DNA from: Streptococcus parasanguinis
Lineage (GTDB): Bacteria; Bacillota; Bacilli; Lactobacillales; Streptococcaceae
Length of the DNA: 64,000 bases
NCBI RefSeq assembly: GCF_018499505.1
Contig: NZ_JAHDAC010000001.1
Coordinates: forward strand, 248,001-312,000
Reading direction: 5' to 3'
The notes under the pieces are model-generated. The model was not told the origin of the DNA. It worked only from the letters and a program-made list of their open reading frames with translations, and searched no databases. The position numbers were made by a program, and so were the translations under genes. The stretch's first letter is position 1; each line of letters opens with the position of its first letter. Shown piece after piece: positions 1 to 8,481 of the stretch.

Positions 1-897
1 GTGGCAGGAGTTACCCTTGTCAGCTTTATTGCAGGCTTAGTGGTACTTCCAAAATTATCAGAAGAAAAGGAAGAAACCAATGACTACCTGATGCAGATCG
101 CGATTTTAAATGATGTCGTCATGGAATTAGAAGCAGACCTAAAGAATAGCAAGCACAAGGGTCCCTTGTATGCGGCGATTGATAACTACCATGGCCGCAT
201 AGAAAACTTGATTCTAGGCCAAGAAAACAGGCTCATTCAAAAGGACTGGGAACAGTTGAAGCTCCTGATTTTGAGTATTGAAAGTGACGGCTTGGAACAG
301 GCCTATGAAGAAGGAAAGATTCGAGAGAGGGGCTACCGTGTCTACCAACGCTATCTTCGCAATATGGAGCAACGTGTCAATCGCAATCTTTCGTCTCGCT
401 TAACCTATTACCTCTTGGTGTCTTTCCGCCTTTTGCGTTTATTAGTTCATGAGATCTTAACCTTTGGATCTGGCTTGCGAAATTGGTGGACCCGAGAGGA
501 CAGCAAGTTAGAGGCCATTGATTATGACCAGATTGCGGCCCTTTATCTGGCCAATACGGAAATCATTATCGAAAGTTTGGAAGACCTCAAGGGGGTTTAT
601 CGGAGCAGTTTGATTTCTTTCTTACAAGAATCTCGTCTGAGAGAGACAGCTATTATTACCAGTGGGGCCTTTGTGGAGCGGGTTATTAATCGCGTAAAAC
701 CAAATAATATCGATGAAATGTTGAGAGGCTATTATTTGGAGCGTAAGATTATTTTTGAATATGAAGCGCAACACCTGATTACTGCCAAGCAAGCGCGTCG
801 TATGCGTCAAAATGTCAATGAATTAGAAAGCTACTCCCTAAGAGAAAGTGCCAATACGCTTCCATACGATTTGATCGAGTATGCACGAAATCGTTGA
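1..897 (+). CDS. Na+/H+ antiporter (CPA1/NhaP-like), C-terminal part
   Basis: Only the 3' part of this gene is present; the reading frame is already open at base 1, so the true start lies outside the window. About 298 residues are visible. The first 17 or so are hydrophobic and look like the last membrane helix. The remaining 280 are charged and helical, with no cysteine-rich or nucleotide-binding motif. This fits the long cytoplasmic tail of CPA1-type sodium/proton antiporters of streptococci, which export Na+ in exchange for H+. The catalytic transmembrane core is not visible, so the family call rests on the tail alone and is moderate. The gene ends just before repeat R1 copy 1 and converges with the ABC ATPase on the other strand. 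Confidence 0.55.
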   Translation: MAGVTLVSFIAGLVVLPKLSEEKEETNDYLMQIAILNDVVMELEADLKNSKHKGPLYAAIDNYHGRIENLILGQENRLIQKDWEQLKLLILSIESDGLEQAYEEGKIRERGYRVYQRYLRNMEQRVNRNLSSRLTYYLLVSFRLLRLLVHEILTFGSGLRNWWTREDSKLEAIDYDQIAALYLANTEIIIESLEDLKGVYRSSLISFLQESRLRETAIITSGAFVERVINRVKPNNIDEMLRGYYLERKIIFEYEAQHLITAKQARRMRQNVNELESYSLRESANTLPYDLIEYARNR

Positions 898-909
898 GAT
901 AAGAGTAAA

Positions 910-1085
910 AGAGGCTGGGACAAAAGTCCTAGCCTCTCAATTATTTTTGGATTGTCGATCAAGATGCAGTGGTTGAGTGGGATCTACTACGCTGATTTCA
1001 TCAGCTTTTACAGCCCTACTCAACTGTGCGGAGGTGGGACGACGAAATCGAATTCTAACGAATTACCGATTTCTGTCCCACTCTC
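910..1085 (+). repeat. R1 dispersed repeat, copy 1
   Basis: A stretch of 176 nt nearly identical to 21442-21618 and, inverted, to 9289-9462. Its ends are imperfect inverted repeats (GAGGCTGGGACA at the left, TGTCCCACTCTC at the right). Internal hairpins include GCTGAT/ATCAGC, TTGAGTGGG with CCCTACTCAA, and a long 3' hairpin starting GTGGGAC and closing GTCCCAC. The first 28 nt (AGAGGCTGGGAC... AGCCTCT) form a terminator-like hairpin for the upstream antiporter gene. No credible gene lies in it. Confidence 0.9.
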
Positions 1086-1108
1086 TTATTGCTTTATTCA
1101 CTTTCTTT

Positions 1109-1900
1109 TCAGTGTGCGATTTCTGGTTTGACAAAGAGTCGCTCGTCACCAAGATCAATAAGGGATACTGGTGCTTCATAAAATTGGCTAAGGACACGGG
1201 GAGTTAGGATCTTTTCCTTTGGTCCTTGCTCGACCACTTGGCCATGTTTGAGTAAGAGGACATGCGTCATGTCTTTTGTAATTTCCTCTGCATGGTGGGT
1301 GACGTAGATCATGGTTGGTGCGTGATCCAGTTGTTTGATATGATGGATCTGACGGAGGAGTTTTTCTCTGGCAAAGAGATCCAATCCACTAGAAGCTTCG
1401 TCAAAAATGATCAGATCTGGCTGGTCCATGAGGCTTCGTGCAATGAGAACGGTCTGCTTTTCTCCCTGGGAGAGCTCACGGTATTTGCGGCCGATCAAAG
1501 AGCTAGCTCCAATCGAAGTCAGCATATCCCGTGCCCAGTTTAGTTCTTCCTCCCCGTAAGCAGCATATAAGATACTACTCTTGTATTGACCAGTTAGGAC
1601 AATTTGCTCTGTCAAAAGATGTTCTGGCAGTCTTTCTGAAATAAAGGAGCTAACGATCCCAATACGCTTCCGCAACTCAGGAATGCCTCCTTCACCAAAG
1701 CGGGTTCCAAGGACAGTGACCTGGCCAGAACTTGCCCAGTATTCAGACATGAGGAGTTTGAGGAGAGTCGATTTTCCTGCCCCATTGAGGCCTAAAATGG
1801 CCCAGCATTCATTTTCTTTTACTTGCCAGTTAATCTCTTTTAAAAGGGCTTTTCTATTGCGGATCAAATTGACGTCTTGTAGTTCAATCAAATTATTCAT
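1109..1900 (-). CDS. ABC transporter ATP-binding protein (YlmA/ModF-like, stand-alone)
   Basis: A 263-residue single ATPase domain. Walker A is GLNGAGKST at residues 37-45, the ABC signature is ELSQGEKQ near 142-149, and Walker B is LIIFDEASSGLD near 163-174, followed by an H-loop in YVTHHAEE. No membrane segments are present and no permease gene is adjacent, so the partner is unknown. It could energise a permease elsewhere or act in a non-transport role, as proposed for some stand-alone ATPases. The start follows AAAGGATGAGGTT. The gene converges with the antiporter gene and diverges from the AI-2E-family permease gene, with a shared promoter region at 1901-1974. Confidence 0.8.
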   Translation of the reverse strand: MNNLIELQDVNLIRNRKALLKEINWQVKENECWAILGLNGAGKSTLLKLLMSEYWASSGQVTVLGTRFGEGGIPELRKRIGIVSSFISERLPEHLLTEQIVLTGQYKSSILYAAYGEEELNWARDMLTSIGASSLIGRKYRELSQGEKQTVLIARSLMDQPDLIIFDEASSGLDLFAREKLLRQIHHIKQLDHAPTMIYVTHHAEEITKDMTHVLLLKHGQVVEQGPKEKILTPRVLSQFYEAPVSLIDLGDERLFVKPEIAH

Positions 1901-1974
1901 AACCTCATCCTTTTGATTAAAATCCCCTCTATTCTAACATAAAATATGGTAGAATAGAAAACAGGAGGTAAGGA

Positions 1975-3102
1975 ATGTTTCGAAATAGTAAATTGTTATT
2001 CTGGACATGTGAGATCTTATTATTGACGGTGATTTTCTATATTTGGAAATCAATGGGGACTTTAATTTCTCCATTTGTATCTGTTCTGAACACCATCCTC
2101 TTACCATTTTTAATTGCAGGTTTTTTATATTACATTACCAATCCGATTGTTGAATTGTTGGAAAAACACTTAAAAATCAAGCGTGTGTTTGGGATTTTGA
2201 TCACCTTAGTTCTGTTGTTTGGGATCATTGGCTTAGGGATCTTTTATCTGCTCCCCATCTTAATCAATCAGTTAACCAGCTTGATCAATTCAACTCAAGG
2301 ACTTTACTGGGAAGTTCAAAGTTTGGTTCGAAAACTCTCGACCAATCCTTTGTTCCAGAATGTGAATATCCAGTCGACGATTCAGCAGTTGAATCTCTCT
2401 TATATGGATATCCTACAAAATCTCTTGAATAGTGTGACCAACAGTTTAGGAAGTGTGGTTAACACCATTGTCAATACGGTCTTTATCTTGATCATGACCC
2501 CTGTCTTCTTGGTTTATTTCTTGGTTGATGGGAAGAAGTTATTGCCGATGTTGGAGCGGACCATTTTACGCAATGACAAACTCCACATTTCAAGCCTCTT
2601 GATTAGTTTGAATGAAACGGTCTCTCGCTATATTAGTGGGATTTCGATCGATGCCTTTATCATTGGAACCCTAGCCTACATTGGCTATAGTTTTATTGGA
2701 TTGAAGTACGCTTTGGTCTTTGCCATTTTTTCTGGGCTGGCCAACTTGATTCCCTATGTAGGACCAACTATCGGGTTGATTCCGATGATCATCACTTATG
2801 CTTTTACCGATATGGATATGATGATCAAAGCAGTCATTTACATGTTGATTATCCAGCAGATCGATGGGAATATTCTTTATCCGCGTATCGTTGGAGGCGT
2901 GATGAAGGTTCATCCGATTACCATTATGGTTCTCTTATTGCTCTCAAGTAATATCTACGGAATTATCGGGATGGTCGTTGCGATTCCAGTCTATTCGATT
3001 GGAAAAGAAATTGTAAAATTCTTGGTAAATCTTTATGATAACCACCGTGCTGCTAAGGAGCAGAAGAAAAAAGAAGAATTTGGAATCATTAATAAATCCT
3101 AG
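1975..3102 (+). CDS. AI-2E family transporter (PerM/YdiK-type membrane protein)
   Basis: A 375-residue polytopic membrane protein with hydrophobic segments near residues 10-30, 33-55, 65-90, 155-180 and several between 210 and 345, the usual pattern of the AI-2E transporter family. The conserved C-terminal block (ANLIPYVGPTIGLIP, then QQIDGNILYPRIVGG) is clear. Some family members export AI-2, while others are linked to Na+/H+ antiport, so the substrate cannot be stated. The ATG follows AGGAGGTAAGG. A terminator at 3102-3136 ends it, so it is likely monocistronic. Confidence 0.85.
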   Translation: MFRNSKLLFWTCEILLLTVIFYIWKSMGTLISPFVSVLNTILLPFLIAGFLYYITNPIVELLEKHLKIKRVFGILITLVLLFGIIGLGIFYLLPILINQLTSLINSTQGLYWEVQSLVRKLSTNPLFQNVNIQSTIQQLNLSYMDILQNLLNSVTNSLGSVVNTIVNTVFILIMTPVFLVYFLVDGKKLLPMLERTILRNDKLHISSLLISLNETVSRYISGISIDAFIIGTLAYIGYSFIGLKYALVFAIFSGLANLIPYVGPTIGLIPMIITYAFTDMDMMIKAVIYMLIIQQIDGNILYPRIVGGVMKVHPITIMVLLLLSSNIYGIIGMVVAIPVYSIGKEIVKFLVNLYDNHRAAKEQKKKEEFGIINKS

Positions 3103-3136
3103 ACTCTAGCGCCTATATGGGCCTTGGAGTCTTTTT
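3102..3136 (+). terminator. Rho-independent terminator after the AI-2E family gene
   Basis: The arms GACTC and GAGTC enclose an inner GCC/GGC pairing and are followed by six T residues. The hairpin starts within the stop codon of the upstream gene. Confidence 0.75.
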
Positions 3137-3237
3137 TGTACATTTTTTTGAAAAAATGCTGGAAAAAGTCAACAAGTGCTATGAAATGTGTTAAAATATA
3201 AGTGATTTTGAAAGAAAATATGAAAAGGTAGGAAAAG

Positions 3238-4719
3238 ATGAGACTGCTCTTATCCAAAAAACAGAGACGCCAATTGCAATTATTGGAAATCTTGATTAAG
3301 GAAAAAAGATGGTTCCACTTGAAAGAGTTGGCCAAGCGTTTGGATTGTACAGAACGTTCGTTAAAAGAGGATTTGTCTAATCTTCGTAGTACATTTGATG
3401 ACTTTTTAATTGAATCCTCTACCAATGGGATCAAAATCAGTTATGAGGATTCGGTTGGGCTTGAGGTGATTTATCATCACTTTTTTAAAGAATCACAAGC
3501 CTTCGACTTGATTGAATATCTCTTCTTCAACAAGGATGTTTCTAATGAATATATTTGCAGAAAGTTTGATCTGAGTTACCAATCTTTCTACCGCTTGATT
3601 CGGACGATCAATCAGAAACTTCAAACCAAATACAATGTAAAGATTGATTTGAAACCCTTGAATCTTGTCGGGGATGAAGTAGATGTTCGTTTCTTCTATG
3701 CCCAGTATTTTGCGGAACGTTATTACTATATGGAGTGGCCTTTCCCAGAATTTAAGGAAGAGGCGGTGACCGATTTGATCACCTTCTTCTTCAAACTCTA
3801 TGGCTATCCATTGACCTTCTCTTTACTCAGGTCTTATAAAGTTCTCTTGACAGTCTACTTATCACGTATTAAGCAGGGCTATTTTATTGACATGCCAACG
3901 AACTATGATGTGTATAAGGACCAGTATCAAGGGGTGACCAATGTCGAGGGGATGTTGCGCTACTTTAGTTTGCAGTTGGGTGTCGAGTTGAATGAAAAAG
4001 TGCTGGAGCAATTCTTCATCATCTTCATTCAAGAGAATTTCTATTTCAGCCCAGAAAGCTTGGTCGAAGCTGCAGAAACTGATCCGTATGCCAAAGAATC
4101 GACCAGACTCATCAAAGATATGTTCAAGGATCTATGCTATACCTATGATTTAGACATTGAAAATCTTGATGAGATGTTGATGCACGTTCACAATACGGCT
4201 CACTTAGGTCGGAAGGAATTATTCTCCGAGTTCCTCTTATTTGATACCAAGACCAATACCAACGAAGATTTCATGAGCATCTTCCCAGCCTTCTATGATG
4301 ATTTGAAGGAGCATATCATCACTTATATGAAGACCATGAAGCATGATCTGAACGAAGAGATCATCAAGCACATGATCTACACGGTCTACACTCACTGGGA
4401 ACGTCTCTTACCGCAGTTATTGCGCCGTCGGAAGTCCATTAAGGTCTTGATTATCAGTCGTTTTGACGATCACCATGCCAAATCTATGATTGATTTTCTA
4501 GATTTCTACTGTACGGATAACTTTGAATTTACGCAGATGATCAAGTACAATCTAACCGTAAACGATATCGAAGCTTCGGATGCAGATGTGGTGGTAGCCA
4601 ACTTTATGATGCCTGAATTAAAGAAAAAACCATTTATTTGTACAAGTAGTCTCTCATCGCTTGAGCTGGTTGAAAAACTCAATGCCTTCTTTTATGATTT
4701 TACCAGTGCAGAACACTAA
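3238..4719 (+). CDS. Mga-family transcriptional regulator (MgaSpn-like)
   Basis: A 493-residue protein opening with MRLLSKKQRRQLQLLEIL, then winged-helix DNA-binding segments (residues about 15-60 and 95-150). A long PRD-like middle follows, and an EIIB-like C-terminal region starts near KSIKVLIISRFDDHHAKS. Length and layout match the Mga/AtxA class and, as I recall, MgaSpn of S. pneumoniae, which is also 493 residues. These proteins act as global virulence or carbohydrate-linked regulators and can be phosphorylated by the PTS. It has its own promoter (TTAAAATATAAG about 40 nt upstream) and its own terminator. No obvious target gene sits beside it. Confidence 0.85.
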   Translation: MRLLLSKKQRRQLQLLEILIKEKRWFHLKELAKRLDCTERSLKEDLSNLRSTFDDFLIESSTNGIKISYEDSVGLEVIYHHFFKESQAFDLIEYLFFNKDVSNEYICRKFDLSYQSFYRLIRTINQKLQTKYNVKIDLKPLNLVGDEVDVRFFYAQYFAERYYYMEWPFPEFKEEAVTDLITFFFKLYGYPLTFSLLRSYKVLLTVYLSRIKQGYFIDMPTNYDVYKDQYQGVTNVEGMLRYFSLQLGVELNEKVLEQFFIIFIQENFYFSPESLVEAAETDPYAKESTRLIKDMFKDLCYTYDLDIENLDEMLMHVHNTAHLGRKELFSEFLLFDTKTNTNEDFMSIFPAFYDDLKEHIITYMKTMKHDLNEEIIKHMIYTVYTHWERLLPQLLRRRKSIKVLIISRFDDHHAKSMIDFLDFYCTDNFEFTQMIKYNLTVNDIEASDADVVVANFMMPELKKKPFICTSSLSSLELVEKLNAFFYDFTSAEH

Positions 4720-4745
4720 AATCAGGACCTGGTCCTGATTTTTTG
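4718..4745 (+). terminator. Rho-independent terminator after the Mga-like gene
   Basis: A near-perfect hairpin, ATCAGGACC/GGTCCTGAT, with a one-base loop and a T run beginning immediately after the stop codon. Confidence 0.9.
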
Positions 4746-4833
4746 ATGGTAAAAAAGAAAATGACATAGAAGAATGCAGGCTCTCCTATTTTGTGGTATA
4801 ATATACAATATTATATACTGGAGGAAATTATCC

Positions 4834-6183
4834 ATGGAAGACCCTGGCAGTCAGGAAATTTTACTGGAAGTTATTTTATTGATTGTTTTGACATTATTGA
4901 ACGCCTTTTTCTCGGCGACTGAAATGTCAATGGTATCGTTGAATCGCTCTCGTGTAGAGCAAAAGGCTGAAGAAGGAGATAAAAAATACATTCGTCTTCT
5001 TAGAGTTTTGGAGCAACCCAACCATTTCTTATCCACTATTCAGGTGGGGATCACCTTGATTACCATCTTATCTGGGGCGAGTCTCGCAGAAAGTCTCGGT
5101 CATGTCATTGCTGGATGGATGGGCAATACCAAAACAGCTCATGCGGCTGGAAGCTTTTTATCTCTAGCATTTTTGACTTATATTTCGATCGTATTTGGAG
5201 AACTCTATCCGAAACGAATCGCTATGAACCTAAAAGATGAATTAGCGGTTCGAACAGCTCCGATTGTGATTCTATTAGGAAAAATTGTTAGCCCCTTTGT
5301 TTGGTTGCTTTCAGCGTCGACCAACCTTTTGAGCCGTATCACGCCAATGGAATTCGATGATGCGGATGAAAAGATGACGCGGGATGAAATCGAGTATATG
5401 CTGACCAATAGTGAAGCAACACTGGATGCGGATGAGATTGAGATGCTCCAAGGGATCTTTTCATTAGATGAAATGGTAGCGCGTGAAGTCATGGTGCCAC
5501 GGACAGATGCCTTCATGGTCGATATCAATGATGATACCAAAGAAATTATTGAAAGTATCCTTAAGCAAAACTTTTCACGGATTCCTGTCTATGATGATGA
5601 CAAGGACAATGTCATCGGTCTCATCCATACCAAACGTCTCTTGAACGAAGGATTTATCAATGGCTTTGATAATATTGTCTTAAGAAAGATTTTACAAGAA
5701 CCTTTGTTTGTTCCAGAAACCATTTTTGTGGATGATCTTTTGAAGGAATTGCGCAATACGCAAAATCAAATGGCTATTCTGCTCGATGAATATGGTGGAA
5801 TGTCTGGTTTGGTTACTCTTGAAGACCTCTTGGAAGAAATCGTCGGTGAAATTGACGATGAGACTGACAAAGCAGAAATTGATGTCTTTGAAATTGCGGA
5901 CAATACCTATGTCGTACAAGGAGCCATGTCTCTAAATGACTTTAACGAATATTTTGACGTTGAGTTGGAAAGCGATGATGTGGATACCATTGCAGGTTAT
6001 TACCTGACAGAGGTTGGGCGAATTCCAACCTTGAAAGAGCGACTCAGCTGTGAAGTCGATAGTCAAAAGAAACACTTAATCCTGACAAATGACAAGGTGA
6101 AAAATGGTCGTGTGACCAAGGTAAAAGTTGAAATTTCTGAAATCGTCGAAGATGATGAAGAAACCAAATCAAAAGAAGATTAG
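4834..6183 (+). CDS. CorC/hemolysin C family protein (CNNM + CBS pair + CorC_HlyC)
   Basis: From the ATG at 4834 (preceded by GGAGGAAATTATCC) the protein has 449 residues. An upstream in-frame ATG at 4774 lacks a good ribosome binding site. Domain order: a DUF21/CNNM membrane domain with about four helices (residues about 5-165, including FFSATEMSMVSLNRSR), a CBS pair (about 195-325, with AREVMVPRTDAF), and a CorC_HlyC transporter-associated domain at the C-terminus. Relatives move Mg2+ or Co2+ or regulate such movement; the hemolysin name is historical. The gene ends at a strong terminator and stands alone. Confidence 0.85.
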   Translation: MEDPGSQEILLEVILLIVLTLLNAFFSATEMSMVSLNRSRVEQKAEEGDKKYIRLLRVLEQPNHFLSTIQVGITLITILSGASLAESLGHVIAGWMGNTKTAHAAGSFLSLAFLTYISIVFGELYPKRIAMNLKDELAVRTAPIVILLGKIVSPFVWLLSASTNLLSRITPMEFDDADEKMTRDEIEYMLTNSEATLDADEIEMLQGIFSLDEMVAREVMVPRTDAFMVDINDDTKEIIESILKQNFSRIPVYDDDKDNVIGLIHTKRLLNEGFINGFDNIVLRKILQEPLFVPETIFVDDLLKELRNTQNQMAILLDEYGGMSGLVTLEDLLEEIVGEIDDETDKAEIDVFEIADNTYVVQGAMSLNDFNEYFDVELESDDVDTIAGYYLTEVGRIPTLKERLSCEVDSQKKHLILTNDKVKNGRVTKVKVEISEIVEDDEETKSKED

Positions 6184-6187
6184 AAAA

Positions 6188-6221
6188 TAGAGGCCTGGAC
6201 GTGTTCCAGCCTCTGTTTTTT
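6188..6221 (+). terminator. Rho-independent terminator after the CorC-like gene
   Basis: Arms AGAGGC/GCCTCT with an inner TGGA/TCCA pairing and a run of seven T. Confidence 0.9.
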
Positions 6222-6275
6222 TCTTGTCAGGGCTAGTTGAATTTTCAAAAAATTTTAAAAATTTCTGAAATAGTC

Positions 6276-6307
6276 TTGACAGCCAAAAAAAATTAAGGTA
6301 AGATAAT
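6276..6307 (+). promoter_or_regulatory. Promoter of the leader and ABC operon
   Basis: TTGACA at 6276-6281 and TAAGAT at 6299-6304 are separated by 17 nt. Transcription would begin near 6311, giving a leader of about 280 nt. Confidence 0.75.
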
Positions 6308-6337
6308 ACCCATAAATAAAGAAAGCAGAAAATAAAC

Positions 6338-6391
6338 ATGAAGCAACAAGCCATTTCAACTCAAAAATTTTACTTTAGCTACTTTAGATAG
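6338..6391 (+). CDS. Aromatic-rich leader peptide (17 aa)
   Basis: An ATG-initiated mini-ORF encodes MKQQAISTQKFYFSYFR and a TAG stop. Five of its last seven residues are Phe or Tyr, encoded as TTT TAC TTT ... TAC TTT. It lies between the operon promoter and a pair of mutually exclusive hairpins ending in a terminator (see 6392-6563), the layout of amino-acid attenuators. It has no Trp codon, although the downstream ABC operon resembles the set called TrpXYZ. The ribosome binding site is weak (GAAAGCAG about 10 nt upstream). Ribosome stalling at Phe/Tyr codons is inferred. Confidence 0.6.
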   Translation: MKQQAISTQKFYFSYFR

Positions 6392-6563
6392 TGTTTGTAG
6401 ACATGATCTCATGGATGCAAACAACCCAAGCAATTTGTTTGTATCTATGTGGCTAAGATTTTTGACGATGGTCCATAGAGCTAGTATCTAAATGGACCGA
6501 GGTTTTGTAACTTGTTGGAGAATTTCAAGCATCCGTTTAGAGAATGATCTAAGCGGATTTTTT
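6392..6563 (+). promoter_or_regulatory. Transcription attenuator (alternative hairpins plus terminator)
   Basis: Segment 1 TGTTTGTA (6392-6399) can pair with segment 2 TGCAAACA (6416-6423). Segment 2, within 6414-6424, can instead pair over 11 bp with segment 3 (6435-6445). A downstream hairpin GGTCCAT/ATGGACC (6470-6476 with 6492-6498) competes with a 10-bp antiterminator: TCTAAATGGA (6487-6496) pairs with TCCGTTTAGA (6532-6541), the left arm of the terminator. The terminator itself is ATCCGTTTAGA (6531-6541) with TCTAAGCGGAT (6548-6558) and six T residues, just upstream of the first structural gene. Confidence 0.75.
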
Positions 6564-6590
6564 GTTTATTTGTAGAAAAGGAGTCAAAAA

Positions 6591-7568
6591 ATGAAAGTAG
6601 TGAAGAAATTACTAGCACCTGTCCTGGTTGTAGGACTTCTGTTAACCTCATTGGTGACCTTACACCATCTGAAGGATGCTAAAAAGAACAATGTCTTTCG
6701 AATTGGGATTTCCCAGTACATCACCCATAAGTCGCTCGATGCAACACGAAAAGGCTTTATCGAGGAGTTGAAGAAAGAAGGCTATGTAGATGGGAAAAAT
6801 ATTCAGATCGATTTCCAAAATGCTCAAGGGGAGCAACGAAATCTGAAAAATATTTCCAAACAATTGGCGGAAGAAAGTGATCTAGTCTTTGCGATTGCAA
6901 CCCCTTCTGCACAAAGTTTGGCTAATACGACGAAAACAACGCCGGTTGTCTTCTCAGCTGTGACCGATCCATTGGCAGCGAAATTGGTGAAAAACCTGAA
7001 AGAGCCTGGTGGCAATATCACAGGGACAAGTGACCAGTCAGAAGATGCGATCTCTACACAGGTAGACATGATTAAGCAAGTACTTCCAACGGCGAAAACA
7101 GTTGGGATCCTCTATACGCAAAGTGAGCCTAACTCCGTCGTCCAAAAAGACAATGCGAAGAAGATCCTTGAAGCTAAAGGCTATCAAGTGGTTGAAAAAA
7201 CCATCCTCGATAGTAACAATGTGAAAGCTGCAGCAGACAGTATCATGTCAGAAGCAGATATCGTCTTTGTTCCGACAGACAATATTATCTCTTCTACAAT
7301 GGACACTGTTAAACAGGTATCCATCAGTCATAAGGTACCAGTTTTTGGTGGATCTGCTGAGATGGTAGCTACTGGTGGCCTGTACAACTTCGGTACCGAT
7401 TATGAGGAATTGGGAAGACAAGCTGCTCGGATGGCTATTCGCATCATGAAGGGTGAGAAACCTGGCAAAGTTGCAGTTGAAACACCTGAAAAATTAGAAT
7501 TGCATACCAATAAAGAGATGGCCAAAGAGCTTGGAATTGATATTAGCTCGTTGAAGGTAGAAAAATAG
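6591..7568 (+). CDS. ABC transporter substrate-binding protein (TrpX-like)
   Basis: A 325-residue exported protein. Residues 1-25 form a basic and hydrophobic signal or anchor (MKVVKKLLAPVLVVGLLL) with no lipobox cysteine. The rest is the ABC_sub_bind fold (IGISQYITHKSLDATRKGF, later VFVPTDN and VFGGSAEMVATGGL). This family includes TrpX, tied by genome context to tryptophan uptake in Gram-positives. It is first in a three-gene operon with the permease (10 nt apart) and the ATPase. The Phe/Tyr-rich leader upstream suggests the substrate here may be Phe or Tyr, or an aromatic mixture; that is inference. Confidence 0.8.
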   Translation: MKVVKKLLAPVLVVGLLLTSLVTLHHLKDAKKNNVFRIGISQYITHKSLDATRKGFIEELKKEGYVDGKNIQIDFQNAQGEQRNLKNISKQLAEESDLVFAIATPSAQSLANTTKTTPVVFSAVTDPLAAKLVKNLKEPGGNITGTSDQSEDAISTQVDMIKQVLPTAKTVGILYTQSEPNSVVQKDNAKKILEAKGYQVVEKTILDSNNVKAAADSIMSEADIVFVPTDNIISSTMDTVKQVSISHKVPVFGGSAEMVATGGLYNFGTDYEELGRQAARMAIRIMKGEKPGKVAVETPEKLELHTNKEMAKELGIDISSLKVEK

Positions 7569-7578
7569 GAGGTTTGAG

Positions 7579-8472
7579 ATGAATTTCGTTTTATCAAGTT
7601 TATCAGAAGGTTTATTGTGGTCGATCATGGCGATCGGTGTTTACTTAACATTTCGAATTTTAGATATTGCCGACATGACGGCAGAGGGAGCCTTTCCACT
7701 TGGGGCAGCAGTTGTAGCCTCCCAAATTCAAGCAGGAAGAAACCCTTGGCTTGCAACCTTGTTGGGCTTCCTAGCAGGGATGATCGCAGGATTGGTTTCT
7801 GGGATTCTCCATACAAAAATGAAAATTCCAGCCCTTTTGACAGGGATTGTCACTTTGACCGGTCTCTACTCTATCAATATTAAAATCATGGGGGGAGTAC
7901 CCAACCTCTCTATTGGCGATGCCAGTACCATTTTCAAAAGTGTCATGAAATTGGGCTTATCCAATGAAGAAGCTGTCTTTTTGATTAGTATTTCTTGCTT
8001 GATAATCGTCTGTATCTTATTGACCCTCTTAATGAAGACGCAACTTGGCTTGGTTTTGCGCTCGACTGGTGATAACATTCCAATGAGTGAGGCCAATGGG
8101 GTCAATGTAGATAACATGAAGATGTTGGGCTACATGATTTCCAATGGTTTGATTGCCCTTTGTGGAGCCATGTTTGCACAAAATGATGGTTTCTCAGATG
8201 TGACTTCTGGTACAGGGACGATCGTAGTCGGCTTGAGTGCTGTGATTATCGCTGAAGTTTTGATCCACGAATTGACCATTGGTTGGCGCTTGCTTTCCAT
8301 CGGGGTTGGAGCTATTGTGTACCGTTTGATTATCTTAAATATTTACGAGATCCCAAATCTCGATCAAAATATGGTTCGTCTCTTCAATGCGATCTTGCTC
8401 GCGATTGTCTTGTTCGCTCCTGAGGCGCAAAAACGTCTTCGTGTTCGTGGATTGAAGTTAGGAAATAAGTAG
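7579..8472 (+). CDS. ABC transporter permease (TrpY-like)
   Basis: A 297-residue integral membrane protein of the BPD_transp_2 type with about 8-9 hydrophobic segments. It contains the family-typical IAIGVYLTFRILDIADMTAEGAF-like opening helices near residues 15-40 and the EANGVNVDNMKMLGYMISNG cytoplasmic loop near 175-195 that contacts the ATPase. The start follows AGGAGGTTTGAG. It lies 10 nt after the binding protein and 9 nt before the ATPase and is certainly co-transcribed with both. Confidence 0.85.
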   Translation: MNFVLSSLSEGLLWSIMAIGVYLTFRILDIADMTAEGAFPLGAAVVASQIQAGRNPWLATLLGFLAGMIAGLVSGILHTKMKIPALLTGIVTLTGLYSINIKIMGGVPNLSIGDASTIFKSVMKLGLSNEEAVFLISISCLIIVCILLTLLMKTQLGLVLRSTGDNIPMSEANGVNVDNMKMLGYMISNGLIALCGAMFAQNDGFSDVTSGTGTIVVGLSAVIIAEVLIHELTIGWRLLSIGVGAIVYRLIILNIYEIPNLDQNMVRLFNAILLAIVLFAPEAQKRLRVRGLKLGNK

Positions 8473-8481
8473 GAGAAAAGT

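Noticed and set aside
977..1207. Readings through R1 such as one containing SSAFTALLNCAEVGRRNRIL, also seen in copy 2
   Set aside because: They lie wholly in the palindromic repeat, lack ribosome binding sites and run into neighbouring genes.
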